Source: Utricularia gibba (taxonomy: Eukaryota > Streptophyta > Magnoliopsida > Lamiales > Lentibulariaceae). From it: 64,000 nucleotides of DNA. Below, in pieces: positions 11,049 to 22,899 of the stretch (position 1 is its first letter; each line of letters starts with the position of its first letter). The stretch covers positions 3,348,001 to 3,412,000 of the forward strand of contig NEEC01000007.1 of assembly GCA_002189035.1 (NCBI GenBank), written 5' to 3'. A program made the translations under genes and the position numbers. The notes below the pieces were generated by a model. That model did not search any database. It was not told where the DNA came from and worked only from the letters and a program-made list of their open reading frames with translations.

Positions 11049-12977
11049 CTACCCCCTCCGCTTACTTGAAACATTTAGCATCCAACAAGGGCTCCCCTCG
11101 AACGGCTCCGCATCTTCGATCATTTGATTCACGCGTTCCTTCTGGGCCTCATCGCTGGTATCAACCTTGCTCCACTCATACAGTTCCATGTCGTAGCACT
11201 CGTCCAAAACGAACTGCGGGATTCCAGTGCCCCTGAAGAGCCATAGCCCCTTCACCTTGTATGGTGGGTTCCCACCGATAACCAGCATCTTCCCAAATGC
11301 ATATTTGCGGGCCAAATCCATCCGCTGTAGGAACCCACTCACCTTGTTCAAGGTGACGAACGAAACTGTATTCTCCTCGTTATATTTGTAGTCACAGAAC
11401 CAGAGGGAGTATCCTTCGGCGTCATACATATCCCAGAACCCTGTAAAGACACGTGTCAGAAAAATATGCGACAATGCTCGAATTGCAGTAGATAATGAGA
11501 CGGCACCTTTGATGGCAACTTCACGGAAGTTGGTTTTGGTGTTGGAGTAAAGGCGCTTCCACTCGTCGAGGATCATCTTGCTTGGAGGCAGGAGATCCAA
11601 GGGATTCTTTGCTTTAGGCTTGGGTGCTTCTTCTTCCTCATCAAGATCTCTGGGCTTCGCCTCCTCTTTCTTTGCTGCCTTTGGTTCCTCTTTTGGCTTC
11701 GCTGTTTCCTTTGGTTTGGCAGGTTCCTTAGGCTGAATAGGCTTCTTCGAAGCCACCGGTGGAATAGAATCTGCTTGGATTACATCTCCCCATATCTTCT
11801 TGAAATGTGGCTGATTGATCAGAGTCCATATGTAGCGCTCAACATGAAGGAACTCTGAGGTGAAACTCTTGGTCAAAATAGTCTTGAATCCAAAACCCAA
11901 ATTACATGTCATGATGATGTCTGCAAGCGTGACACCATGACCAACTAAATAGGTATTGGACGTAAGGTGAGTATTAAGTGCACCAAGCGCCCTCTTCAGT
12001 GCAGCAATTGCAGCCTCCTCAGCCTTGGCACACCATCAGAGAACATGAGAAGATAAAATAGGAGACATTGGAACTAAAAACAAACACCATATTCTTTGCA
12101 TACCGGAGGAAGATACAAACGAAATCCCAGACGGGGAAACAGCCAGTTTCCAATATTTGCATCTATTTCAGAAGCAGAAAAATCTATCCATTGCTCAATT
12201 TGACCCTAAAAAATTAATAACAAGAGTTAGTAAATATTAGATCAGGAAAAACAAATCAATACACCATCCAGCAGCTTACATAATCAAGTGAAGTAGAGCC
12301 ATACAAACCACCTTCTGGATTCAAACGGGCCACTAAAAAATGCCAAACAAACGCAAAAGAAATGCCTTAGACTCACTGATGCAAAAACACGTGCAGTAGT
12401 TAAGGTTACCGTATCGTGCAATTGCATTGCTCTCAAATACTGGGCCATCAGGGGTTTCAAGCACAGGGATCTAACAAAAGAAAACCTTTCAGATTAGCAC
12501 AAGAGTCAAGTCTTAACTATGAAAACACATTTTCCCTAAACAACCTGATTATACCTTTCCAATAGGATTCAACTTGACAAATTCAGGGGTCTTATTGGTT
12601 ACACCCATCTGAAAATCCTTGGATAATTCAACCTTCACGCCACTATACTCTGCTGCAATAAGCGCCTTGTAGGCGTTCTTATTCCCAGGGTTGGAATGCA
12701 GAATCTGAAGGCCAAAGAATAAATTAATTAAGGTGATGTTTGCGTCTTCCCACAGTTTTAATTTTCAATTACAACGAATACATGCAAACACTGAGGAGCT
12801 GAAGTTACAAAAAACTAGTACACACGAAATCAGATAGAAACATGAGAAATCGGAAACTTATAACTCGGTATACAAGAAAAATGATCACGAATCTCCATAC
12901 ACACCAATAACAACAGTAGATCCACGCGGATACAGAGCAAAAAAACAGTAAAAAAAAAGGCCACTCACCAGAGCCAT
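11049..12977 (-). CDS. Elongation factor 1-gamma (eEF1B-gamma), C-terminal frameshift
   Basis: Structural subunit of the eEF1B nucleotide-exchange complex that recycles eEF1A-GTP in cytosolic translation. Seven coding exons in minus order: 12977-12969 (MAL), 12704-12555, 12470-12410, 12332-12280, 12205-12104, 12023-11507, 11440-11049; all junctions GT-AG and in phase. The protein has an N-terminal glutathione-S-transferase-like domain (ILHSNPGNKNAYKAL to about residue 200), a lysine/proline/glutamate-rich linker (KPKETAKPKEEPKAAKKEEA) and the conserved C-terminal eEF1G domain (FWDMYDAEGYSLWFCDYKYN). The expected ending, EPLLDAKCFK then TAA at 11064-11062, is present but out of frame: the G-run at 11097-11094 (CCCC on plus) is one base shorter than needed, so the annotated frame ends SPCWMLNVSSKRRG with a stop at 11051-11049 (about 427 residues instead of 423). 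This is either a real one-base loss or a homopolymer error. The very short first coding exon is typical of plant copies. Confidence 0.96.
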
Positions 12978-13159
12978 TGCTAACGACCTTTCAATTCCAC
13001 CGAGACCAGAAATTCTACAAGAAGAAGAAAAAAACAATCCTCATCAGCATAGCGATCACGGTGCATACACAACGAAGAACTAAAAGCATACGCAGCGCTA
13101 GCACACGGCACACACTGGGCGAACGAGACAACCGCAGACCTGATCCCCGCAGTGAACCC

Positions 13160-13236
13160 TAGGGTTTGAATGGTACCATACACATATATATACGTATATA
13201 TCTTGTCCAGAAGTTTTTCCAGGGGCATTTTGGGCT
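13160..13236 (-). promoter_or_regulatory. eEF1B-gamma core promoter: TATA, telo-box, site II
   Basis: Reading on the minus strand: a site II-like TGGGCT core in opposite orientation (13231-13236), a TATATATAC-type TATA region (about 13183-13201) and a telo-box AAACCCTA (13167-13160). Telo-box plus site II is a known pairing in plant translation-gene promoters. The start codon lies about 185 bases downstream at 12977, leaving room for a 5' UTR. Confidence 0.6.
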
Positions 13237-13491
13237 TTTAACCCGTGAGTGACATCTTTTTCTGGTATCCGTTGTTTCCAGTGATTATTTATTATTCATT
13301 AAAAAAAACACACGAAACAACCACAAAAGACATTGTGTTGTATGGGTCAGGCAATGAACTTCACCAATTCAAACAAAAAGCAATAATTCCAGCCTTGGGC
13401 TACGCTACTGCTATCCGACAGAGGCATCATGGAAAGGAACCAAATCGGAACATTGAACATCTTAGTAGTACAGTTGCCCATAGAAAAACAG

Positions 13492-15437
13492 CTAAGATTG
13501 CTCCATGCGATCATCCTCATCTTCATCATCAGAGTCACCGCTCTCCCGAAATCTTGGATTCTTCTCCTGCTCAATGAAAGGGCAAGTCCATAAGAACAAT
13601 TTACAATCTTCTTCTTCGTCCAAGAACTGGTAAAATGAGGGAGAGGAGGACTACTTACAGGCCTGGATTCATTGTCTGCATTCCTCCTATACACAAAATC
13701 CGATTTCCTTCTTGTGAATTCAGGTCCAGTTCTATCATCTTCTCTCCGGCGCTTGCGGTGATCTGCTTCCGTTAAAGGAAAGGTTAGTAGACTCCATGTG
13801 AACGTGACTAATTATGCGCTAAGATGGGAATCACACCTCTGCTGTTACGATAAGCTCCCCCATGACCATAATTCCTACCGTCTGCAATACAACAGCATAT
13901 TACTTCAAGTGCAAGGATAAAACATTTGGAGGTAAGTGATGGATCACGCATTATGCAATTCTAAGTACCCCAAGCGTTTTCTAGGCAAAAATACCAATAC
14001 AAAAAGAGCTTTTTATTCACAATGCTTCATTTTGGAACACAGCACAGTATGTTAGTCTGATCCATGCCAATACAAATACCTCCAGAACTAGTTTTTTTTT
14101 TCTAAATAAAGATTTAGTGGTACTGGAGTTCAAGTTCCCCAGAAAGGAAAGAGCTAAAAACTTACAGTTTGGAGCCATAACAAGTGGAAATGAGCCTAAG
14201 GATCCAGCACCATAATCCACCATCTGCCTCTGTGCCTCTAATTCCTTTTGTACCAACTTGCCATAACCACCTCTACGTTGGACATATTAAGGTATTCAAT
14301 TACCAGCATTATCTTCAGAATGTAACCACTATTTTCCAACAGGTCTGGCGTTGAAACAAGAAGCTTCCAGGATCACTAGCACAACCAACACACACTGCTT
14401 TCAATAAAAATCAAAGAAATCAAATGGTCATGAATTTGTAAAAACTGGTTCATCAAGTCAAATCGGCCCTTTTAAAATCCAACCAACACTAGAACAATGC
14501 TTGTAGAAGTAGATTAAAATTAACAGACACTCCCCTCCCCAAGGGAAATGCAGCGTTGAAAGGATATCTGGATCATAGTCAGTGCGGTATTCATCACGAA
14601 CCTGAAAAATCATAGAACAAGATGGATACAATGACAACAAGAAAGAATCAAAATCAAGACAGTTATGGATGCTGAAACTCTCAGATGGGCTTCATTGGAC
14701 AATGAATTCTCAATAGAATTATGCATTCCTTACAATAAAAAAAAATAAAAATTCTAAAAAATCACCTGCCCACCACTTCGACCACGACCCCATTGCCGGC
14801 CTTCTTGGAACCCCCAGTCAAAATCAACACGAATAGGACGATCATCAAGAATAGTTCCACTGATACATTTTACAGAGTCTTCAGCATCCTCTCTTGAATA
14901 GTAACTGGCATAATAAAAAAACACCAAGATATCAGGATTTAATCAAAGAAAGGCAAGAGGCCTTCAGAAACAAAACTGAAATTGCTAACACATACAGCAC
15001 AAAGCAGAAGCCGCAGGGGGTTTTGCTGTTCTTATCCAAACCCATGATTATTTTTTTAATCTCTCCCGCTCGTGAGAACAATTCATAAACTTGCTCCTCA
15101 GTCGTATAAAATGACATATTCCCCACATACACAGTAATCGAATTCTGCAGCGCCTCCTCATACTCTTCCTGAGTCCCAGAAAACCTTCTGTCCCTATACG
15201 CAGAAAGCTTGTTCGGGTCCTGCCACCCACCAAATTAAACGCGTAATGGCTTGAAGCACTACTAAAATTCTTTTCAGAAACCCAGAATTAAGAGCTCAAA
15301 CAGCAATAACCGACAAAAAAAGCCCTAATACGATCAAAATTACAAGCGAGCGACGAAAAAAACCCCCAAAAGGAAATGGAAACTTCCCTCAACACGAAGC
15401 CTCAGACACAGCGAACTACCTTAAACAGAGACGCCAT
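13492..15437 (-). CDS. CBP20: Nuclear cap-binding protein subunit 2 (CBP20)
   Basis: Small subunit of the nuclear cap-binding complex, which binds the m7G cap of RNA polymerase II transcripts with CBP80 and acts in splicing and microRNA processing. Eight coding exons in minus order: 15437-15420, 15219-14996, 14904-14766, 14601-14568, 14276-14166, 13881-13837, 13762-13659, 13566-13492; 249 residues, near the usual plant length (about 257). An RRM spans about residues 34-112 with RNP2 VYVGNMSF and RNP1-like [10 protein letters not shown]14 and Y37 correspond to the cap-stacking tyrosines of the family. The C-terminal tail is rich in R, G, D and E with basic KRRR and RRK stretches (a nuclear-localisation signal is known in this tail) and ends DDRMEQS. 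Exon 4 to exon 5 is joined by an AT-AC U12-type intron; other introns are GT-AG. It lies about 0.5 kb downstream-strand from the eEF1B-gamma promoter in the same orientation. Confidence 0.97.
14277..14567 (-). other. U12-type AT-AC intron 4 of CBP20
   Basis: On the minus strand exon 4 ends DYDP plus the first base of a glycine codon. The intron starts ATATCCTTTC (from 14567), the exact U12 5' splice consensus, and ends GTCCAAC (14283-14277). A branch-site match TACCTTAAT lies at 14294-14286, with the branch A about ten bases from the acceptor, the short spacing typical of the minor spliceosome. Joining across it restores DPGRGGYGKL in frame, and no GT-AG alternative does. A U12 intron in plant CBP20 is, to my recollection, described in Arabidopsis. 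Confidence 0.93.
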
Positions 15438-15559
15438 ACCGAATTCCCGCCGAAGAACGAAAGGAAAAACCGTAAGAACGAGATGAAGGATGACCTCAGA
15501 GATGTTGGATCCGAAAACAGATGGCTCCGCTCCAGACCCGGCTAACTCAGAATTATTTG

Positions 15560-18500
15560 GACCGGATTGGAATTATGAAATAAGCTTTGGAGGGTATTTA
15601 ATATCTAATATAATTACATGTGAAAATTTTAAAATATTTAAATATTCTCTTTAATTTTTATATATCCGTAGTATAACATTTATTATTTTTTCTATAAAAT
15701 TCTATTAATTTAAAGATTACTTTATATGAAACTTATAAAAGTAACTTTTTTTTACCTACTTCAAAAGTGAAGACCTATGATTTCTAACTTATTGCAAATT
15801 ATTTCTAACAATAAAGTCCTTTAAAATTCAATTTAGAATAAGAAAAATAATATAAATGAATAGCGACAATTATAAAAATAAATTAAACTAATAAGAATAA
15901 CTGTCACCAAATATAATAAAGTGATATAAATAACTTGAATAGAATTAGCTAATTAATTTAAATATATTATTATTAAAACAAAAATTTGCCACATATTTTT
16001 AACGAGTGTTTGAGGAGGCGTAGGAGTGATTAAAAAGTTAAACCTATAGGTTTATGAATAAGTGCATGTGTTGGTACCTTCATGTGAGTTTTTACAAAAC
16101 TACGCATAGCTTAGACTCATAAGCTAATGCAAATTCATGTTCCACGTGAGTTTGCGTAAACCTATAATATAGCATAGTATTTTTTTTATGACAATTTTAC
16201 CTGATCATTGCACTCTCGTTGTCCTGGTGGCGAGCCCACCAATTGGCGATGATCGCTGAAGGGGAACACCAACCAATTGGCAAGAAACTCAAACACAAAA
16301 GACTGCGCAACTGAACCACCGGTTACAACTATGGTCGCATCGATACGAGTGAATGGGAGGGGGACAAGGCCTGAAGAGGCTCAGACCGTGTTGAAATTAG
16401 AGATTCGATGAGTTAGGCAAACGTACACGTAAAGTTCAAGTACATAAGAAACGTAAATCATAATAGAAAAAATTAGATCCAATCAATTATTAATGATTTG
16501 TAATTTTTTATATACTCAATTATTATATTTTTATTTTTCGATATAATATTATGTATTAACTTTCAAGAAGTTAGTCTGTATAGATTATGCAGGTATGATG
16601 AAGATCCAAATGACCTCATAGGGTATGGGGGGAGTTTGTGCGATCAGCATATGCAGGATGGAATGCTAGGGGTAGGAACTAGCAGTATGCAAGTCACACG
16701 CACAAGAGTGGACATGCTGTTGGCATGGTGAGACAATGGATTGGCTACATAGACACACAAGTCATCGCACACGCAAAGCGTGATGTGGCATGACCAGGGT
16801 AGGGCACGGAAAGTGGAGGCCGCACATGACACCCGGGACAGTGAGACTACTCCATGATATAGTAAGGGGGGTACTGGTGAGGCATTTTATGCAATAGAGG
16901 ACTTGAGTGAGGAATGTTTCGAGACATATTATTCATCGCAGGGTAGTAGTGAGGCATTTTGTTCACTATGGGGGCAATGATGATGTTTGGAGTTGTAGTT
17001 GATGTTCATAATGGGAATACAATATCAATACAAGCTTGTGTATGAGTAAAGCTGCAATGCAATTGACATTTGTGGCATTAGTATCATGTATAATCTTGGT
17101 AATACAAAGCCAACTGATATTTGGGATTGCGATTGATACCTGTAACCACAAGCATATGAGTAGGATGACCAATGCATATGCTGGTAAGCATGAGGTCTGG
17201 CCACCACTCACGCAAGGAGTGGCAAGCAGGAATGCTTCCACCCGATGACTACACTACTCGAAGGATATCACTAGAGGACGTCGGCGAGGGGCAAGTCACA
17301 CGAGGACACTAACCCTTGATTCCATATAGGGAGCAGAGCAAGGAATGAAGGGGTTGAGTGATTTATAAAAGGGAAGGTCTATTAGAAATCTATTACAAGG
17401 CTGTGGATGGATGCGCAGTCCTTTTGTAATCCTCTACGCTATTCTTTTTGCCCCTAAGTACCGCCCACCACTTTATCATCTCGTCCCCAATGTCAATCCC
17501 TAGCCTTCTTCCTTCAACCCCTCTTCTGCCCACCCTTCTCGTCACCATTCCAACACGTTGGAATCCAATAGAGAAAATTAAAAATTGATGTCATCGAGAT
17601 TTTTGTAAAACCTAAGATTGTGTTTAATATATAAATAAATTATATCAGAGATAAAAGAGAATATATGACGATATAATTTTATTCCAACTTCTAATTTTCC
17701 ATTATTTTATATCATATTCGTAAAATAAATTATCTTGAGTATAATTTATCTTATCTATCAAACATCTTATTTTTCTTTTTTCATTTAACTATCCTTCTTT
17801 ATATTTTATATCAAACACACTATAAGGATATTAATATTATTATAATAAAATAAAAAGCTATAATTGGTATTTTATATTATTTATCTATAAATCTTTATTT
17901 TTAAAATATTTATGAGACACACATTTTTTTAAACTCCCATAATAATGGCTTATCTAAAAAATGATTAAAATCATAATAATTCTAAATCTCATTATCAAAT
18001 ACGTATTGATAAAGTAATTAAGTTAGTCAATAACATATTCAATATTAAAATAAATATATGCACATGATTAAAATTAAAAAAACTATAAATATTTACTTAT
18101 AGTGATAATACGTTTGATTGATGTACTTACAATAAAAGAAAAAAAAATAAATTTACGTAAGAGAAAGCATGACTGAAGTATTATATAAATCATAAATGGA
18201 CACATGTATTAGACAACAAGTATACCAAATAAACTCATTACATAAAATCACATCCCCTCTAAAGTTTATTTTTAGCATGGGATAAAGATGTTTTATATAA
18301 AGCTGATTAGCGATCAAAATAGACGTCTTAATCCTAGATTTCAGTCCCTTGACATCAATTCGGCATGGACCGCAATCCCTATTAAGCCCTTGATAACTAT
18401 TAATTAGCCTGGAATATTTTTTCCCCAGGAGAGATTAATGGATGTGTTTGGACTAAAAAGGCATTATTCTCGTTGGGGCGGTTAGCACCTCGTCCGGGGC

Positions 18501-18790
18501 GGAGGGGCGTCTTGCTTTTTTTTCAGTATAAAGCAACGACCCAACTCAAAAAAGTGAGACACCACGCCGGCCACAGCGTGGAATCAGCTGCTGACAGTTT
18601 AATAATGACTTCCCATTCCCCAAAGGGTGTTCCAGACTCAACACTCGCTGCATTCCCAATAAAAGCACAAGGAAAAATGGGTGTTTAAGGCGTGTAAAAA
18701 TACCTTTCAAAAGGGGCGTTTTACCTTCTAAATTTTGACAGTGTTTCCCTGTTAGCTGTACAGTCGCACCTTTTGGAGCGTTGATCCTTT
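15560..18790. other. Long AT-rich gene-free interval with one GC-richer block
   Basis: No protein family recognised. 15600-16030 and 17580-18440 are strongly AT-rich. 16200-17580 is less AT-rich, contains an internal duplicated phrase (TGAGGCATTTT at about 16880 and 16952) and ends with a TATA-like TTTATAAAAGGG (about 17360) followed by a pyrimidine-rich tract to about 17560, a layout reminiscent of an LTR or a decayed transcription unit. Boundaries and identity are unknown. Short open frames here have no recognisable content. Confidence 0.45.
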
Positions 18791-18805
18791 ACACCCCAGC
18801 CGCAA

Positions 18806-19060
18806 GGCAAGGGGAGGCCATCAAACTCGCCTATGTATGTTTGTTTCAACGCTTAATGAATGTTGGCCTGCGCAAGGGCTGCTTCTCAAAACAATTCGGC
18901 GTACAAACTTTCAAAAAACACATTTTTCTTTTTTTGAAGAACAAGGCCTTAAAAGCGAGTGTGTGCATCGTGGTACCTCCTTGTCAAGGTCAATTAGAAG
19001 CCAGGAGAGCACCATCAAACTCTCCCTTGTTTGTTTCCACGGAAAATTAATGAATGCTGT
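18806..19060 (+). repeat. Diverged tandem duplication upstream of the polygalacturonase
   Basis: The phrase CCATCAAACTC...GTTTGTTTC...TTAATGAATG occurs at about 18818-18863 and again at about 19012-19056, a spacing near 194 bases, with a shared GCAAGGGGAGG/GCCAGGAGAGC lead. The two copies are imperfect. They lie 320-580 bases before the polygalacturonase start codon, so they may be part of its promoter region. Confidence 0.5.
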
Positions 19061-19382
19061 CGTGTTCCATTCATCTTTCAACAATAAACTACCTGCTAGC
19101 AACAAAAACTCTCAGAATCTAAGGAAAAAAGGGGGTCAAAATGATATCAGAACGTGAGTGCGTTTGAGTATGAGGAGTGAAGCAATGTCATTACCGATGC
19201 GATGATTACCAGTTTCTTGCCCTTGAAGGCTGGCCAAATATGGAGACAGTAAAATGTTCGTACACTTGTAAGCCAAGCCATGGAGTATAACTCCACTTTC
19301 TTCCACCTACAATGCAATATAAACGAAGACATAGATCTCATCCTCATGTCCTCCAGCAAAGATAGCATATCTAAGAAACAAC

Positions 19383-21533
19383 ATGGACAACTTGTTGTTC
19401 CTTACCTTACTTGTCTTGATTGCAACCCCTCTTAGAGCTGAGATTTTTGATGAAGACTCTGATGAGGAGTATGAGCTGCCGGAAATGTTAACCCAGCAAC
19501 ACGGTAACAAAATTCTTGCAAATGTGGATGGATTTGGTGCTGCTGGAGACGGAGTTTCTGATGATACTCAGGTCAGTGCCGCAACCACAGGTAAGTCATA
19601 AATGAGGACAAAGTTCAGGGGTGTTCTAACCTGTCAGAATCCAAAATTTTCAGGCATTCGTGAGTGCATGGAAGCTAGCTTGTTCCGCGCCAAATCCAGT
19701 TTTTTTAGTTCCCGAGGGGCGCAGATATCTCGTCAATGCTACAAGGTTTCAGGGACCCTGTGCAGACAGTATTGTACTACAGGTATCATGTGTTCAATCT
19801 GCTAAATCACATACATAATTTTCTATAACCATCAACTGTATAACAATTTCTGTTCAATGTATGAAACGTATCTGCAGATTGAAGGAACGATTGTGGCACC
19901 TGATGATCCAGAGAGTTGGGATCCCAGAAGCCAGCGCACTTGGCTTAGCTTCCACAATGTAACCATGGCTCTTTTCCAAGGAAATGGAGTTATTGATGGA
20001 TCTGGCAGCAAATGGTGGTCAACATCTTGCAAACGAAACAAAACCAATGTAAATCCTGACATACTCAAAGTTGTCTGAGCTTCACACAAGAGTTGCACAA
20101 CATAACTGACCACTCTTTTTCTTAAATTCTCAATCCCTTGAATCCGGTCCTGTGCGTTTCTCATGCAGCCATGTAGAGAAGCCCCTACGGTGAGATTTCT
20201 TTCATGCTTAATAAACTTTACATCAATTGACGACAAGAGCAGTTAACAGGAACTACCACCCTCTGCAGGCATTCACCATAGAATCAAGCTCTTTCGTTAA
20301 AGTGAGTGGCCTCACCATCCAGAACAGCCAACAGATGAATTTCGCGGTTTCTCACTCTCAGTCAATCCGTGTGACCAATGTTAAAGTATCATCACCAGGA
20401 GACAGTCCCAACACTGATGGAATCCACATAACTGGATCAACAAATGTACTTCTGCAGAACTGTAAAATACAAACAGGTTCTTATTTTGGAGTGCTCCCTC
20501 AATCGATATCAGACATGTTTAACACTTTGATGTAAAATTCTCTCTATACCATTGATCATAGGTGATGACTGCATCTCAATTGTGAGTGGCAGCTCAAGCA
20601 TCAGAATGAAGAACATACATTGTGGACCTGGCCATGGAATCAGGTAAAACTCCATGTTTCAACCTCAATAGCATACCTATTAATGTATACATTAAGGCTA
20701 ATGGTCCCCACAAGAGACACGAAGATAAGCATAGTATCAGATATATTGATTTTCAGCAAGACTGCACATATTTAACTGCACAATTTATTATTTGTTCGCA
20801 ATGTGCCAGCATAGGCAGTCTTGGAAAGAACAACTCCAGCGGCATGGTTGAGAAGGTTTTCTTGGACACTGCATTCATCAGAAGCACAACAAATGGGCTT
20901 AGAATAAAAACATGGCAGGCAAATCTCACGCTCCCATGGAAGTAACGTTATTTTCAAGCCTAAATTCAAACAATATATTACACATGTGTATACAGGGAGG
21001 TATAGGATATGTGCGGTCAGTCCGCTTTCAGAGGGTCACCATGAATAACGTCTCAAACCCAATAATCATAGACCAATTCTACTGTGATTCACGCATACCA
21101 TGCCAAAATCAGGTGATGTATATTCATAATAGTGCAGCTATGTAACCTCAGACTGCAAGGGCTCTTATTACTCTAACCAATGCAACAGACTTCAGCTGTG
21201 GAGATAAGCAAAATAATGTACCAAGACATAATTGGGATATCAAGAAGCAAAGAAGCGATACGATTTGCATGCAGTGATACGGTACCCTGCTCACAGATAC
21301 TTCTCAAAAACATCAACATACAGAATGAAGATGGTGGTACAGTGGAAACCTTCTGCAACTCTGCCTCAGGCACGCAGGTTGGGAATGTTCAACCATCAGC
21401 TGGATGTTTGGCCTCCTCGGGTAGTAATATGATGACATTACAAGAAACAGAGATCTGCAGTATCCAAAGTAACCGGCAGTTTTCAATCAACAGAAGTACA
21501 ACAAGTGAACCTCCAGATGATTTGAAGATGTAG
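19383..21533 (+). CDS. Polygalacturonase (glycoside hydrolase family 28), secreted
   Basis: Hydrolyses alpha-1,4 galacturonan of pectin in the cell wall. Nine exons: 19383-19571, 19654-19782, 19878-20048, 20169-20189, 20269-20476, 20562-20643, 20810-20918, 20996-21112, 21189-21533; 456 residues, in phase throughout. A signal peptide (MDNLLFLTLLVLIATPLRA) precedes an acidic stretch, then the parallel beta-helix. All four GH28 signatures are present: NTDGIH (218-223), GDDCISI with catalytic D241 and D242, GHGISIG with H264, and RIK (298-300). The C-terminal region contains the conserved ACSDTVPC-type cysteines. Intron 7 has a GC donor (CAG|GCAAAT at 20919). Exon 4 is only 21 bases. It resembles the plant exopolygalacturonase-like clade expressed outside pollen; substrate mode is inferred from family only. 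The gene is convergent with the RING gene, 288 bases apart. Confidence 0.95.
20919..20995 (+). other. GC-AG intron 7 of the polygalacturonase
   Basis: A 77-base intron with donor CAG|GCAAATC and acceptor TATACAG|GG. Joining it preserves RIKTWQ then GGIGYVRSVRFQ, the conserved GH28 continuation. GT alternatives nearby would shift the frame. Confidence 0.85.
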
Positions 21534-21821
21534 CAGCAGCAACTGCACTGAAGTTATTTTTGCTACACAGTTAAAAGTACAAGAATGGAATACGCATGCT
21601 CTTTCCTCTAAGATTGAGTATCATATATATGATGTGTATATACGTATACAAACAGATATACACTGTTTTCACATCTCAAGCAGAATGAAATCCCACATTA
21701 CAAGCATTAGCACTAAAAATCTCCTTAAATGCAAAGCAAGGTTCAACGTTGAAAAATATATCTAAAGAAAAGACTAAAAGATCAAACACAGACAAATCCA
21801 ATAATCTTCAGTAATGGAGTA

Positions 21822-22741
21822 TCAATCTTGATGACCTCCATGGCGACCAAGGAGAACTGCTCGATAAAGTGCCCCAACATGGAAGAAGCAAATGAATACG
21901 ACAATCAGATCATCAAGCAAGCCAAATATGCCCATCATTCCTGTCAAATGCAAATATTGAAGAGCCTTCTTCAAGACTCGTAAAAACATAGTCAACAAGA
22001 AGAAGCCAAATGCAATAATACCTTCTGGAATGAGATCCACAGGACTGATTACGTAGATCGCACTGACAGCAACCTACACATTGTCCACTAAAAGGATTCA
22101 TCCATCAAGATTAAAAGTATATCTGCTATATGGACAATTTAACCTCACAACAACAAAAAATAATGAAATAAGTACTTAACTGCCAAATACACACGTGCTT
22201 GGATAAGCATGGGGAGTGACCGTTGTGGATCCATAATTTCCCGCAACAGCCTTCTTAGAAGAAATGGGAGGTCTTGCAATTTCTGCCAACCAGAAAAATA
22301 TCGTTGCCCAAACCTCTACGTCTTGGGGATACGCTCATACGCACAAATACGAAAAGCATCAAAACTGTAACCTGCATCAGTCCAGCTGTCTGTTCACCAT
22401 ACAAACGGTTATACCTCTGAATCCTCTGCAAAGTCTCGGTAACATTGGCATTGTGCTGCATCCTCGATGAAGCCTCACTCGGAACTAACATAGTGATCAC
22501 ACGTCGGCATAAGGGACATTTGCAAGGGTGAAGAGCACCGGAATGGTCCCAGTGTTGTAAAATACAACCACCTGAAAGCAGCAGTATTAGCTCCTGAGCC
22601 AATATATATAAAAAAAAAACTATTACTCAGATCGCACAAGAGATACCCACCGCAAAACCAATGACTGCAATTGGCTTGACAAGGAACATGAAAATCGCTG
22701 TGGCATATCGAACAGACATCGTTCTCCGGTGGCCCGTCCAT
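21822..22741 (-). CDS. RNF170-like RING E3 ubiquitin ligase with DUF1232 membrane tail
   Basis: Predicted membrane-anchored E3 ubiquitin ligase. Four exons in minus order: 22741-22651, 22571-22372, 22282-22181, 22073-21822; 214 residues; all introns GT-AG and in phase. The RING finger uses C10, C13, C25, H27, C30, C33, C49 and C52 (start DVCSICH, middle CSHWFCGGC, end CKCPLCRR). A linker with LQRIQRYNRLYG follows. The C-terminal half is the DUF1232-type hydrophobic region (SPVDLIPEGIIAFGFFLLT, then GLLDDLIVVFICFFHVGALY), predicted to span membranes. The start is set because an in-frame stop lies 24 codons upstream with no other ATG between. Human RNF170 acts at the endoplasmic reticulum; the plant role is not shown by sequence. 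Confidence 0.92.
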
Positions 22742-22899
22742 TTGCAGGCCTCTAATCTCTATCGGTGCCTCGGGAATGGGGATGAAGAGCGACTCCCGGA
22801 GAAACGAATTGATCCCAGGCTACCGGAATGAAATATCAGTGAAGGTTGTGTTTGTCGGTGAACCCGCGTTGTCCGATCGCTCAAGATCAAAGCTTTACG

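Noticed and set aside
16966-17241. Open frames of 60-91 residues on both strands
   Set aside because: They overlap each other in opposite strands and match nothing recognised; likely chance frames.
18473-18688. Open frame of 71 residues before the polygalacturonase
   Set aside because: No family resemblance, low-complexity composition, no splice or promoter support.
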